Source: Penicillus capitatus
Lineage: Eukaryota; Chlorophyta
DNA: 64,000 nucleotides
Assembly (NCBI GenBank): GCA_965649825.1
Contig: OZ287701.1
Location: 868,001 to 932,000 of the forward strand
Reading direction: 5' to 3'
Part shown: positions 1-11,994 of the stretch, piece by piece
Position numbering within the stretch: position 1 is the first letter of the stretch
Layout: every line of letters starts with the position of its first letter
The notes under the pieces: model-generated
The model's input: only the letters and a program-made list of their open reading frames with translations
What the model was told of the DNA's origin: nothing
Databases searched by the model: none
Made by a program: the position numbers and the translations under genes

Positions 1-49
1 CTAGACACGTCTAGACGCACCTAGGAAATTCAAGGAAGCAGTAGCAAGG

Positions 50-1252
50 ATGAGTCAAGTACGACGAGAGAGAAGAACGGAGCAAGGTCACGTAGAAGAG
101 GGGTTTTACAATGCCACAGTTGTCGGGCCGAACCTGCTCAGTTGGCTTCATGAAGACGAGGGTTTATACCCGGAAGGACTTACCTTTCGCAGGGTACAGA
201 CGTGGCGTCGGGGTTACTCCGTCGACGTGCTCAAGGAAAGATACTTGTTGGAGGCGACGGAGCTGTGCGCTTTCTTCCGCTACATCTGTCCGAGGCTCCA
301 AGAGAGACGGGACCTGCGAGAGGAGAACGAACACCTACGACGGCAGTTGGAGGGTGAGCGGCACAAGGCCTCCGAGGCGGCGAGAAGATTGCGCGAGGGA
401 AAGGAGAAGATATACCAAAGGGCGACGACCCTTGACGCAGAGAAGGAGCAGCTGCGACAGCAGCTGCAGAGCGAACGACTGACCGCGTCTGAAGCACGGA
501 AAGCATGTGCCGACGCAGCCCGGGAGAGCGAACGGTGGAAAGGGCTCCACGACGAGCTATACCGGGAGTTTGAGCAGGGACTGCAACAAAACGCCTTGGC
601 TGCGCAAGCATGGGAAGAAGTGAATGTGAAGAACGAACGGTTATCGGGGGCGAATGCGAGGCTGCAACAGGATCTTGCCGAGGCGCAGCAAGGCAGCGTC
701 AAGGCACAGCAAGATGCAAACGAGGCACGCGTGGAAGCCTCCTCTCTCCATGAGAAGCTTAGAGAGACTGATGCCGCCTTCACAGAGGCGAAGAAAAAGT
801 TTATTTCGGCACCTGATTTGGTGCCATGTCTACAGTCTTTGGCCGCCGAGGTGAAGACTCTGCAGGAAACCGTACGGACGAACGGCGAAAGGACGGCTGA
901 GTTGATGACGACAAGACCGGCAGAAGGACGGAGAACCGTGAAGACGTTGCATCAGATGAAGCGCGTTTTGCACGACATTGGGCGGTTCCCGCGCCGACGA
1001 CGGGCGAGAGCAACCGACGCGGCAGATGATGGCGGAGGTGCCATCAAGCGCGGTCGGATATGTTATGTGTGCCGATGCAAGGGGCATCTGGCCAAGGACT
1101 GTCCGCAAGCGCGGGTTAATGCGGTCGAGTCAGTGGATCCGACGATATCGGATGCGCAGCAGAGAGCGGGGGAACCAAACACAGAAGCATCATCATCTTC
1201 GGGATGGACCATTTTCTCGGCGCTGCGACGATTCACCTCGGGCATAGACTGA
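50..1252 (+). CDS. Gag-like coiled-coil protein with CCHC zinc knuckle
   Basis: 400 residues. An in-frame TAG at 2-4 makes the ATG at 50 the first available start. Residues ~80-280 are a long charged heptad-type region rich in Glu, Arg, Gln and Ala, which predicts a coiled coil. Near residue 346 is one zinc knuckle, CYVCRCKGHLAKDC, fitting C-x2-C-x4-H-x4-C, preceded by a basic stretch (RRRRAR). A coiled coil followed by basic residues and one CCHC knuckle is the usual make-up of a retrotransposon Gag that packages RNA. No protease, reverse transcriptase or integrase follows; about 65 nt after the stop comes a sequence that looks like a 3' LTR. It is therefore probably the Gag of a non-autonomous LTR element, or a captured gag gene. 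The element's 5' part lies outside the window. Confidence 0.7.
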   Translation: MSQVRRERRTEQGHVEEGFYNATVVGPNLLSWLHEDEGLYPEGLTFRRVQTWRRGYSVDVLKERYLLEATELCAFFRYICPRLQERRDLREENEHLRRQLEGERHKASEAARRLREGKEKIYQRATTLDAEKEQLRQQLQSERLTASEARKACADAARESERWKGLHDELYREFEQGLQQNALAAQAWEEVNVKNERLSGANARLQQDLAEAQQGSVKAQQDANEARVEASSLHEKLRETDAAFTEAKKKFISAPDLVPCLQSLAAEVKTLQETVRTNGERTAELMTTRPAEGRRTVKTLHQMKRVLHDIGRFPRRRRARATDAADDGGGAIKRGRICYVCRCKGHLAKDCPQARVNAVESVDPTISDAQQRAGEPNTEASSSSGWTIFSALRRFTSGID

Positions 1253-1316
1253 TTTCATTCTGTTGTTTTCGTGGGGGCTTGCTTGCGTTTTTTTCGGAGT
1301 TTGGCGGGAAGCGTGG

Positions 1317-1563
1317 TGTCGCCGAGCGATGTGACACTGCCTTGTTTTGTGAGGGTCAACCGTGCGAGGGGGTGCTGCCTGTCTTGTCAACGGCGTCTTG
1401 GGACGCCTTTCTCTGGCCCTGAGCACGAGCTGACTCACCTTTCTAGAAGGGTTACGTCAGCAGGCGACTATATAATGCAGAACCTGAACGTTGTTTCGCC
1501 TTGCTCCGAACACTGTAACAAGACTTCCGCTGTTATCGTTTAGTTCGGCGCCTCCGCGCGACA
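1317..1563 (+). repeat. Putative 3' LTR of the Gag-only element
   Basis: A 247-nt segment begins TGTCGC and ends GCGACA, a 6-bp terminal inverted repeat of the TG...CA type. It is directly preceded by a purine-rich, polypurine-tract-like run (GGCGGGAAGCGTGG). It contains a TATA-like box (CTATATAATG) near 1468 in the direction expected for U3. The partner 5' LTR would be left of position 1, so the assignment rests on these features alone. Confidence 0.5.
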
Positions 1564-3297
1564 CCGGGTTACTTCAATCGAAACGGAACCCACATGGGCG
1601 GAGACAGTAAACTAGGGCATATCAGCCTATGCCGCAAAAATGAACGTCTAAAGTAGTTAATAGACCAGCGAATCTCACTTCAAAAGAAATGACATCTCTG
1701 TTTTTCAGTAAGCATCTTTCTCTATAGCACGGCAGACATAGAAAAGTAGGGCTTAGATGAGACTGCTCAGAACGGAACATTATGAAATGGTCTCTTTCGT
1801 GAAATGTAATACATTTTAAAGAAGGGAGGGAGGGTCCGAGTGAGGGGACAGCAAAGTCCGTTTTTCATTCATGGTTCATAGAGAGATCTCGTAGATCGCC
1901 GTTTTGAAATAACTTTGAAACACAATAGGGTACAGTCAGTGTTCAAAGGAATGACTGGTTACAGTTTTCATGCAAATGAATGTCGACCTCTGCAGTGGTC
2001 TCGATCGCGGTTTGGAATGGACTTAAACGGCTGACGCTGATGTGACAGATAGATGTCGGTGCGAAAAAGAGGTTGTTAGGAGTATTTGCAGGCATTTGTT
2101 TCTATGGCCGAAAAAACACATCAATTATCTTTCTGTTGGCATTCGACCATGATAATTAAACATAGCTGCAGATGATCAGCTTCCCCGAATTCAGGCCAAT
2201 CGCAAATCCTCGTCCGATGCTTTATCCCATAACCATGTCAGATTTCTAGATGGGACATGTGAACTTCGGGGTCCATCGGCACCACAATGTCCACACGCAT
2301 TCCAGCTGGCAAAAAGTCCGCCTGCACCAGCAGCCTCTTCAGCTCTCTATGATGGAGATGCGGCAATGTGAATCTCACTCCCACGTCAATATCGCAACGT
2401 TCACACGTAGCATTCGACATTCCCAGATCACATCCTTGCTATGGCTAACAGATCCAGATGTCAAAGGTTGGCTGACCGTTTAGATGTTGATAGGGTGTCT
2501 TAATCAAGGACCGTCTTCGGTTAGTCACGGTTGCTAGGTTTTCGTTGTCTTGCGACCGATGCGATTCGTTCGAAGCACTGAAGCAAAAGTGGCCATATCT
2601 GCTAAAGCAGTGGTCGCGTCCGATTTAGGAACTGTGGACAGTCGTGTGCTTGATGTGCAGAATGACTGTGACGGTTTGCTGCCACGTTTTTGTCCGCCTC
2701 CAACTGTCACCAACGATCCGTACTTGCAAGAAGCGGCACCGAATGCGTACGTGTGTATCAACTACGCCTCGCAGCGCTTTTTCATCTCCACGAGTCGGAC
2801 ACTGTCGTCGCAGTACATCCCACACGCCTGCCCGCTCTTCTAGTGCCTCTCTCGCACATGCTCTGAAGAATAGCTTCTTTACGTGGCCATCTCCAGGAAA
2901 AAGAGAAGTGGACGTCTTTCCTGAAGGCAAGACCTACGTGTTGTCGATCATTGTCACAATAGCTAATTGAACCTGTTGAGATCGAGCGAAGGCGATATTG
3001 GTGTTTCGTGCTTTTCAGTCTCGACCGATCAGTCTCTTTTTCAGCATCTATATTTTAAAGGTCCGATCTTCATTACCAGAAGAAAAGAGGCAACCTTCGT
3101 TTTTTGCTGTTCCTCGCGTCATCGCCGCTTCATCTGGTTATAGGATCGAGCAGAAAGTGAAAATAGCAAGATGGCAATCACACATGCTTATCTGTGTCCG
3201 TTGCCTACATCTCAACACTGCACCTTTGAATGAGTCATCTATCTTTTTACGACATGGCTTCCAGCGTTGTGTGTTTGCAGTTTCTTTGTCGAGATGA
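1564..3297. other. Intergenic, no supported gene
   Basis: Rather AT-rich sequence. Short open frames occur on both strands (for example 2238-2420 minus and 2550-2843 plus), but none shows a recognisable motif, and I could not extend them by plausible splicing. Confidence 0.4.
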
Positions 3298-3311
3298 GGA
3301 CTCGAGGCATC

Positions 3312-3375
3312 GCCGATGGGACACCATCGGCCGCGGTGGCGGGTTTGATGTGACAGGGAGATCGCTGACCTGTCA
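3312..3375. other. Two adjacent perfect hairpins
   Basis: GCCGATGG-GACA-CCATCGGC at 3312-3331 (8-bp stem, 4-nt loop) is followed 19 nt later by TGACAGG ... CCTGTCA at 3351-3375 (7-bp stem, 11-nt loop). They lie about 165-230 bp upstream of the start codon of the secreted-protein gene. They could be paired operator sites, a small structured RNA or remains of an inverted-repeat element; the sequence alone does not decide. Confidence 0.4.
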
Positions 3376-3538
3376 AAACAGTTCCACTGTACAACGAGGT
3401 TAAACCGTGTTGCGGGCGCCTACCAAAACTCTATCCGTCGTGGAGTTTTAAGCGCCGTCATTTGCACCGTGCAGTCGCTTTTGCTCGCTTCGACTTCTGT
3501 CTCCCTTTCCTCTGATTGCCGTTGTTTCGTCTGACAAC

Positions 3539-4676
3539 ATGAAACTTCTCTGGGTTTTGCTTTTTGTCTGTCTTGCCTCGGTGAAGGCAAACAGGGAAGA
3601 AGAAGGTGCAGAGGTCGGCGTTAGGTGCTCCGCCTTTGCAGCCCTGAAGATTCGAACAGTCGGCACTGCCAAGTGCAAGGGGCAAGCCGGAGCTGACTGC
3701 GCCGTAAGATCTCTCCCGTCGGTGCTCATGGGATGAGTGTATGTCTGTTCGGTGCAGGCCGTTGCCAGTTCACAGAGCGAATTCCGCGAGGCTTATGCCG
3801 AATGGTTCAACGACGAGGGAACGTGCGACGGCGCCAAACTCGAGGTCGCCGCAGAAGCCATCGCCACGGCGTGCGCCGCCGGTAGGATCCTTCAGTTCCC
3901 GAAACGGGCCTCGGACAATCCTGTGCGCAGTGTACGCGAAGACGTTCTCCAAGGTTACCTGCAAGGGAGAAGGAGCTTTTGCCTGCGGCTACGCCATTAC
4001 TGACGGTGCCGCCTTCGCGAACGCTTTGGCGAGAGCGTCTGCCCAAGCCGTTGTCGACGCGAGTACTGAGAAGGCAGATGCCTTCTGCTACTCGGATGTC
4101 TCGGCCGTCGCCGGCGCATTAGCCAATGCGGCCGCCTCGGCGAGATCTGCCGCCTGCGTCAAGGGCACCGGCTCCGAGGAAGACTTCCAGGAGGCTTTCG
4201 TCGAATCCGTCTCTCAAGCTTATGCAAACGCTTTCGCCTCCGCCGTCGCCAAGTCTTGCAGCGGTATGACCGATCCCCTTTCGACACGCCGCCTTCACAT
4301 CACATGCCTGTCTTAGAGCCGGGAGCAGCGGCAGCTTCGTCTCTCTGCTCGGGTGAGGCTGAAGGCAAGACTGTCGGAGAGATCAGAAAAGACGCAACCG
4401 AGAAAGCCAAGGCTGCGGGCGAGGCGAAGGAGACTCCCCTCTGCTGCAAGGACATGGATGAATGCTGTGCACCTGGCTATAGCAAACGCATCTGCAACGT
4501 TAATCCTGGGTATGCCACATCTTCTTTTCCGTTTCTGTTGCTCATCTTCTCCTGTTTGCTGCAGAGAATGCGGTGGAATGTGGGTGAAGCGACGCGTCGC
4601 TGGAGCCTTTGTCTGGCAGAGCCGTGGAGACTGGGGTGATTGCTTGTGCCTCAAGCCAAAAATCGTTGCTACCTGA
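3539..4676 (+). CDS. Secreted Ala/Cys-rich protein, 5 exons
   Basis: Not a family I recognise. Four GT-AG introns (3704-3757, 3882-3930, 4264-4328, 4510-4564) join five exons into 304 codons. The protein starts with a clear signal peptide (MKLLWVLLFVCLASVKA). The middle is helical and Ala-rich, with short motifs such as ANALARASAQAVVDA and AYANAFASAVA, and Cys residues that recur in pairs. Segments starting SEFREAYAEW and EDFQEAFVES look like diverged internal repeats. The C-terminal ~75 residues are Cys-dense (CCKDMDECCAPGY) and end CLCLKPKIVAT. It is most likely an extracellular, disulfide-bonded structural or matrix protein. The acceptor of intron 3 is doubled (4328 or 4334), both in frame, so two isoforms differing by two residues are possible. 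Confidence 0.75.
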
Positions 4677-6045
4677 ATTGCCGGCTCGACACTCTCTATT
4701 CGATAGCAGCTTTTTTTTCTTTCGGTATTTCCCCCAACAGACAATTTTCCTGCTATCCAATATCAAATTGACAATGCCAATTTTCTAGCGAATGTCACCC
4801 TTTGGTCTTTCGCAAACGGTTATGCTTTGTTGTTGGTTTGCTTCTACCTGATGACTTTACCTCCAAAGAACTAGACGAGGCTTGGACGACATTGGTTTAA
4901 CCAACATTATGAATCAGGATGCCTTCTCTCCCTACGCTCTGGAAGCGCCTGACATGACACCCGTCACCTTATTATGTTGTGACTGAGTCAGCATCACACA
5001 CTACAGAAATTCAGCATGCCTTCTACATTCAATGGCCGTGACTGCTTTCTTTGATGGAAGTAAAGGTACACGAAAGAAAAAGAACAGTGAAACGAGGATC
5101 AGAAGCAAATTTCCAGTTTGGATTACAATCAATCATTCGTATGAGTGAAACAATTGACTTCGACAATTGTGATCGCAGTGAATCCAAGGCGATCGGGAAC
5201 CGTTGCTTCGTCGTGTAATGCCTAGACGAGCTTTATAACAATTCGTGAGACAAACTGCACGAAAACACCAAACAGTCAGTGTGTGCTTTGCATCGCGAAA
5301 TGTTGCCAGTATCTGATGCTTGATGAATAGATTCTTATTAGGTACTTGAACAATTCTTGTACATAGGAATGCCAAAACGTCTCCACTGACTCTGCTAGAC
5401 TCAATGAGTCTAAACGGAACATCTTTAGCGAGAGGTTTTCCTAGAAGTGACCTTTTGCCGTACGCGCGTACTTCAAACCTTCGTCTTTGCACCAGTATCA
5501 ATAATACTGACGAAGACTCTTCATATGCTTTGGCAACGTCAGGTTCATCAGGAACAAATCAAAAGTTGGCAATATCGGGTTCCTTACCAAGCGCAATGCT
5601 CATCGACAGTCCTCGCGGAGCGACTAAGGGTGTTCGCACAGACAGCACCATGAATGACTAGATGCATGATGACTCGGCGGTCATCCGCTGTGGATAAGTT
5701 CATCAAGACGGTATCTCGGTACTTTGCGCGATATACCTTAACCTTTTCTCTTCGAATGTCAGCACGTCTCGTGCCGCACATTACGTGATATATTTGTTTC
5801 ATTGCGAAGTTGCTCTCGGACGTAAGAAAGCGGATGAAAATGAACTGCGGATTGGCCGAGGGGTCCACTGTTTTCGGTGCTGCGCTTGAGTGGGGTGACA
5901 GGTGCTATTGGAAAAAACGACTTTCAAGCGTCCACTGTTCGACTTGAAATGCTTGCTCTTGCCGCGGTTCCTTTCTGTAATAAACTGAACTTAGCCTCAT
6001 AAACGGTCTAAGTCAAGAATGGCGTGCGTGTTTCCTCGTCGTGTT
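4677..6045. other. Intergenic, no supported gene
   Basis: About 1.4 kb between the secreted-protein gene and the 3' end of the phosphatase gene. Weak open frames (5133-5501 minus, 5404-5661 plus) overlap each other and show no motif. Confidence 0.4.
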
Positions 6046-8195
6046 TCAAACAGGACGTTTCTTGTGGAGTGTTACTGTATCCATCACCGTGCGATCTTCG
6101 TTCCTCACAGCTTCCACCGTCAACTGGTTGGAGTTGACCATCACCCGAACGTAACCAAACTCCAAGGCTTGGAACTGGTGGTGCAGATTTAGGAAGCTCA
6201 TTGCCAAACAACGCTTACCTCAATAAAAGGCTCTTTCACCAAATTTCTGTACAAACGGGCTCCGGAGTTCCCGAAGATGATTTGGACTAATCCACCATCG
6301 ACGCACCGCTCTTTGTAAACGGGACACGTCCTTTGGGAGCTGTGATGGTGGCCAGACCAAACCATGTCTACCTAAAAACACGAATTTAAAGCTAGATGAG
6401 AGGAATCCAGTATCCTACTCCATTTTCGTAGAAAAAGTCTCCGAAATGCTTTTGGAGTTCTTGACCGACAAACCAGTATCCACCACGTCTGTCGTGTGTA
6501 ATTCCGGGGTACATGGGGCGATGGACGCAGACAATGACCCAAGGCGTCACTGAACGATCCACGGATTCGAGATCTCCTTTGATGAACCTGCACAGTCCGC
6601 GCGTCCGCGATGAGCTTTGAACGAAGGACATGTTTACTCGAATTGCTCTGTGCCAGATTCGAAGTCGTGCTCGCCGCTGAAGGTGAGGAAGTGGATGGGT
6701 CCGAAGTTGACGGAGTACCATGGCTTGTCGACTTCCTTGACTGGCATCTGAAGTCTTCTCTCGTACGCGACCCCACACTCGCCTCCTGAGTTGTGGTTGT
6801 TGTAGCGATCGCCCGATCTTGGGTAGTCGCGTTCATGGTTTCCGGGAACTGTCTAGAACGCGAGCAGATTCGGAGCCAGATCAGAGATGGATAAAGGCTT
6901 ACCATGTAAGGAACCTTGGAGACCAGCGGATAGAGCTGATCGAAGAACACGTCCCAGTCCGCGACGTAGCCTTGCGCATACGAGATGTCCCCGACGTGAA
7001 GCACCAGGTCGACGTCTTCCTCCAAATGGATGTTCTTGGAGGTGCCCAGCGATGGCTTGTAGCCGTGCGGATTGTCAAAGTAGTCGACGTTGTACTGTCC
7101 CATGTCCGCTAGACCGATGATCTTGACGGACGTCTCGGGACCGACCGCCGGAGGCGCTTTGAACTCGTGTTCCTCGCTGAAACCTCCGATCTGCACATCT
7201 GATGTCCAAGAGTGTTCAGCAAGGACTGCAATCTCACGTCGTTGCCGAATCTGTAGTAGTAGCGCCGTCCCTGCCTCAGACCTTTAAGCACGGCTGAGTA
7301 CATGTACCCTGGATCGATGTACCCTTGCTACACAAACAGCGCACACAGAGATCTCAATCGGTTCGCGCAGAAGCAGGAGTCCCACAGTCGTGGCAGGAGG
7401 ACCGCACATGTCATTCGGTGTGTACGTCGTCCGTTCTGCGACCACTTCCGCGTCGAGCTTTCCTGATTTGGTGCCCCATTGCACCACCGACTTCTCCTTC
7501 GACGACGAGACCCACTGCACCCGCATCTCACTAAACAATCAGTCAGCGGAGTCACTCCATGTCGGTTACACTTTTCTTTGTCTGTCAACGCCAGATGCAC
7601 CGAAAGAGGGTACCCTCCGCGGCGCAGTTTGATGACAGGGCTCTCTCCGAGCACGCGAGGACGTCCAAGGAATTCCCGAATGAACAGGAACTTGACGTCC
7701 GTGCGGTGGTTGAAGAGTCTCACCCTGCAGATGCGTATTTCAGGGCATAACATGTCATGTTTGCGATTCGTACGGGAGCGAACCCGATCCCGACCGCAGA
7801 TGCGTTGGCGCATCCGAGGCGTAGGTGGATTTGATCGGCGCCTTCGAGAGCCAGTCGTCTTCGCCGTAAGCGAAGAGAGCGATGATGTCATCTTTCTGAG
7901 GGAAGAGAGCGAATCTCCACGAAACGGTGACCCAGTCGAATCCCGTTCCATCAAATTCGGTGGTATTGACTGTGAGACGGAGTCCCCGGTTCTGTGAAAC
8001 CTCTTCAAATGAAACGAGGTCAGAGTGGTAAAGATCGAGAGGATGTTCGTCCTCAGCCCTCAAGTCGGCGAATGACGTGAGGTTCGGTCTCTCGTACGCG
8101 GAGGTTCTCTGCGCGCAGAAAAAGAGGTGAAGCAAGAGTAAAGCGCAGGACCCCCGACACGGAAGCATCATTCGAAACACGCTGTAACGATTCAA
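6046..8195 (-). CDS. Secreted purple acid phosphatase, 9 exons
   Basis: A metallophosphoesterase that would release phosphate from organic esters outside the cell or in the vacuole. Eight introns of 41-58 nt (7725-7773, 7531-7571, 7328-7385, 7191-7237, 6853-6902, 6588-6637, 6372-6418, 6175-6218) give 587 residues, within the range of plant high-molecular-weight PAPs. The N-terminus carries a hydrophobic signal sequence ending near TSA. All five metal-binding blocks are present in order: ADMG, GDISYAQGY, GNHERDY, VHRPMY and GHHHSSQRTCP. An N-terminal Fn3-like domain (around SEMRVQWVSS) precedes the catalytic domain, as in plant PAPs. The C-terminal exon ends KKRPV. The start is the first Met before the signal peptide. 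The family is secure; whether phosphate starvation controls it cannot be seen. Confidence 0.93.
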
Positions 8196-8887
8196 CTGCC
8201 CGCGGCGTTATGAATGACAATCGCTACATGCTCGGATGGATATTCCGTATCACCTCCTGTACGTGTAACACAGCGGATGTTGAAGAATCTCGGAGCCGTT
8301 TTGATGATTTTCCCTCAGATTTCCTCCTCTTCATGTCCTTTCTGGTATGTCAAAAATGATGCAGAGCGAAAAACCGATCAATTGGTACATGAACCGTGCG
8401 AGGAAGAGACGTCCTCTGTATAAACAAAGTTGTACGACCAAGCGCCTACTGATGAAAAATGCACCAGCTTTGGCTATCCATCGGAGGACAAAATCCAGAG
8501 AAAAGTATTCTTATTCAAAGTGTGTATGTATCTCTACGATTGCGAACAACAAATCTCGTTTGAAATGCGTTCTTCGCTTATGAATGGAAAAATGCGAAGA
8601 TTCACCCAAAGACGAACCCCATTCTTAGACATCCCATTGGAAACTAGGCAAAGGCTACGTGGGAGTCTGATAGCCATCAAGTTCTCTAGATCCTAGAAGT
8701 TACCACTCACTTATTACCAAGCAACGGAAAGAACAGGCAGATGATGAAACAGTCAGCATGAGCATACTAACGGAGAAAAGAAAAGAAAACCCCAGTGCCA
8801 TAATGCAAGGTAAGCTGGTAGCTCGATAGAAGTCTGCAGCAAAACACACACAGGCATAGATATGTTTAGTTCTCTATGTTTTCGTTT
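8196..8887. other. Intergenic, no supported gene
   Basis: AT-rich, between the 5' end of the phosphatase and the 3' end of AKR-A. Nothing recognisable. Confidence 0.4.
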
Positions 8888-10090
8888 CTAAAGACCTCCA
8901 TACGTCCAGGCCATAGCTCTTTCTGGATATCGATACCCTTTAATTCTGTCAGCGATCCCATTCAACTTAAATATGTCCTCCTCAGTTAGCTTCACATAGA
9001 ACGCTGCGGTGTTCAGTTCGAAAGAACTGACTCTTCTTGTCCCGGGTATTGGGAAAACATCTTCCCCCTGAGCATGCACCCAGGCGAGAGCCACTTGAGC
9101 TGGAGTGCATCCCTTCTCTGCGGCGATGTCCTCAACAATCTTCACCAGTTTGATATTGTGATCAAAGTGCTCATTCGAGCGCGGAAGCACTAGGCGCAAA
9201 TCTCCTTTTGGGATATCTTCCTTATTCTTGAAGACACCTGTCAAGAGCCCACGGCCCAATGGACTGTAAGCCACTATCCCTAGTGTGATAGGAGGACATC
9301 TCATCGAGATCAGAACCGACTGCAACACCAGACGCTTACCTATTCCGAGGTCCCGGCATGTGGGGACGAGCTCGTCTTCCACATCCCTCGTGAACAGAGA
9401 CCACTCCATCTGGTATGCCGTGATGGGACACAGGGCATGGGCCTTGCGAAGCGTCGGGATAGGCATCTCAGACACACCCACATACTTCACCTTTCCCTCC
9501 TCAACCAGCTCCTGGATGCAGATTCTGCAGAGTTTCTTACAAGGTGAGATTTCTTGCCTTGAAAGCGCCCATCGTCTCCTCGATCGGCGTCTTCCTGTCG
9601 TAGCGGTGAAGGTAGTAGAGATCGATGCAATCCACCCCCAGTCGCTCCAAGGATCCTGCAAGGAAGCGATCGACGACTTTGGTGATGAACCCTCTCTCCA
9701 CAGACATACCTTGACAGCTCTTCTTGATGTGAGCGGCAGACGAGTCATAAGCGATTCCTCCGGGAGTGCGAACGATACCACATTTCGTCGCGATCTTGAA
9801 CTTTCCTTTCTTGTCGACCGTCGCTTTCTCTGTCAGACACATCTTCTTGTGAGTGCATTGAGCGCATTGAAAAACTTACGGATCAGCTGTTCATTCGTGT
9901 AAGGGCCGTATAAATCTGACGTGTCGAGCATAAGATTTGATTGTTTTGCTGCCATCTCGAAGACGCGTAACGCTTCTGCTTGTGCCTCTTCTGTCTCGAA
10001 GCCTTTGTAGTATGCACTCATTCCACTGCACCCGAGTCCTTGCGCGGCGCATTTGAAACCCAGACTGCCGCATTTGCGAACGGGAAGCAT
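8888..10090 (-). CDS. Aldo/keto reductase AKR-A (AKR13/YakC-like)
   Basis: An NAD(P)H-dependent reductase of aldehydes or ketones, cytosolic by its lack of a targeting signal. Five exons give 330 residues, normal for the family. The start is MLPVRKCG, shared with several paralogs here. The catalytic tetrad is visible: Asp and Tyr in LDTSDLYGP, Lys in IATKCG, His in YYLHRYD. The C-terminal cofactor segment VFPIPGTRR is typical. Introns are at 9830-9879, 9656-9709, 9512-9557 and 9280-9339. The third starts with GC instead of GT (AAG|GCAAGA), while the same intron in AKR-C begins GT. Members of this subfamily include YakC-like bacterial enzymes and plant/fungal pyridoxal-reductase-like proteins; the substrate is unknown. 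Confidence 0.92.
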
Positions 10091-10256
10091 CTTGATTATC
10101 GAGAGTTCAACTTTTGTCGCTTTTCTCGTCCAAGTGATTAATCGCGTCTAAAGACAAAGATGCGTTCATTGGTGACGAAAATAGACTGTTTATTTTTATC
10201 TATGCCCTGATGGAACGTGTTGCGCCGTAAAACATACCGAGGGCGATGACGCAAAG

Positions 10257-10925
10257 ATGACGACATTTAGGGCAAGAACACGACGGGGACGTTCTCGACT
10301 TAACAAAGTAGCCCGCTACGCAGCTCTGTCTATCACTGGACTTCTGAATACCACATCCACCGAAGCAGCTCTGGCGCTATCTCATCTCTGGCCTATCGAA
10401 GCACATGTCACAAACGAGCTTCTTGTCCTTGGACCACGGATCTGGAAATAAAACACTAGAGACGTGAACTCGGGACCGACAGGGGCAACGTACTGTTCTC
10501 CGACAGACCTACGGCGGACAAAAATTCGAGGACTCCGCCAATCGGGCGTTCCGTGTGATGTCGGACCCTGCTGCGAAATCATCCATAATGTCGACTGCTC
10601 CGATCACGGACAAAAGCATTTCAAGGCCACTGTCAGAAGCTACATAGAAGACCATCTCTCTTGCCTTTGGACTACATGCTCAAAGGCCATTGGGCTCAAA
10701 GAACTAGGATGGATACACCACACACATGCCAAACCATGGTTCCACAGACCAACCTGGAATAGATCAGACGCCCGGCTAATCTTTATGTTTTTATCTGTGC
10801 GTTTCCCAACAAGATTCTACTTAGCGCCACGTGGCCATGACCTTCCAGATACTAAATACCGTCTCTGCTCAAAGCATCCTGAGACCCGCAACCATCTGCT
10901 CTGGTGCATAGCCCCGCTCGCGTAA
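10257..10925 (+). pseudogene. Non-LTR retrotransposon ORF2 C-terminal remnant
   Basis: Two broken frames preserve the end of a non-LTR polymerase protein. The first (10257-10451) has the post-RT region with ITGLLNTTSTEAAL and the following LWPIE, a stretch equivalent to AGAFRTTSYPSAF in the intact element at 51.5-56.4 kb. The second (10464-10925) ends with a zinc-finger-like tail, CSKHPETRNHLLWC, of the type that closes many Jockey/I-group ORF2 proteins. Stops and a frameshift separate them and no RT core remains, so this is an old 5'-truncated copy of a different family from the intact element. Confidence 0.65.
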
Positions 10926-11994
10926 GAGGCTCCGATGAAAGCATTTGGATGAACTGACGATGTCTGGCCTTCCATCTCACGCATCATCCTTGACCCGAAC
11001 TTCTACGAGAGTTGTCTGCATTCCGTACAAATCGTTACTCCTCTGTTACTGTTTTGATTTCATCTTGTTCACTATTAATTTTGAATCGCATACAATCATT
11101 AGAAACAACATATAGCTCCCGATCTGGGAAGGCAAGGACACATGCCTATGGCGACCCCTACCTCTCTTCTGCAAATCGGATTACATCCCGGAAGGTGAGC
11201 AGAACGTTCCTCGGCAGGGTATAGATGAAAACTGCCAAGTCGTGTCATTTATTTAACGTTTTTACTGCACATCAATCAACTGCTCTCATCGTTACTCGAA
11301 GATCTCGATGGTAGAAGCTCTTTCGTCTTCGCTCTCGTAGACAGAACAAGGCGTAATTTTCTCCCAGGCTCTAAGCAAAACATGGAGACTGTTCTTAAAC
11401 GTAGTCAACGAAGTCTTGCGAACTGCTATTCCGGAAACGGTGATCAACATGTCGTCTGACATATGTGATAAGGCAAACGACGTCATGTCGATCATAGATA
11501 GCCAAGCCTTTGCTGTCTGTCGGCTATTTGCGATGTGACCAATGTTAGAAGTCCTCGTACGCATTGCTGGCTCGTTGATCTTGGCGCATCACATCCGGAT
11601 GGGATGACATGCCTCGCCGAGCACTGTCGGTTGTGATAAGAGATGTAGGCAGGAGACTCTCGATGCTCTCCAATTAGATTGTCGCGAAGCGAGCCAAAGA
11701 GAGAATTAAATGAGCAAAGGGTTTGGAAAATCGAACACAACTGAACCAGGTTTCCGCTATGCATAATTGGATTCACAAAACTGTGAACGAATGCATACAC
11801 ACAGCAAGAGTGCAAGACCACGATTGCACTCATCAACTACCACAGGATCTGTCGCGGCTGTCAGTTTCACCGAATAAACGAAGATAACGCTGAGTTATTT
11901 GTAAAAACGGAACAAAGGATGCTGTTAATACGGTCCTCCATATTTGAAACTTGAAAAGGTTGTAAAGCTATTGAAAAAACAAACGTCTACGATA
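10926..11994. other. Intergenic, no supported gene
   Basis: Mostly AT-rich. Open frames at 11292-11564 and 11492-11836 (both minus) overlap in different frames and show no motif. Confidence 0.4.
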
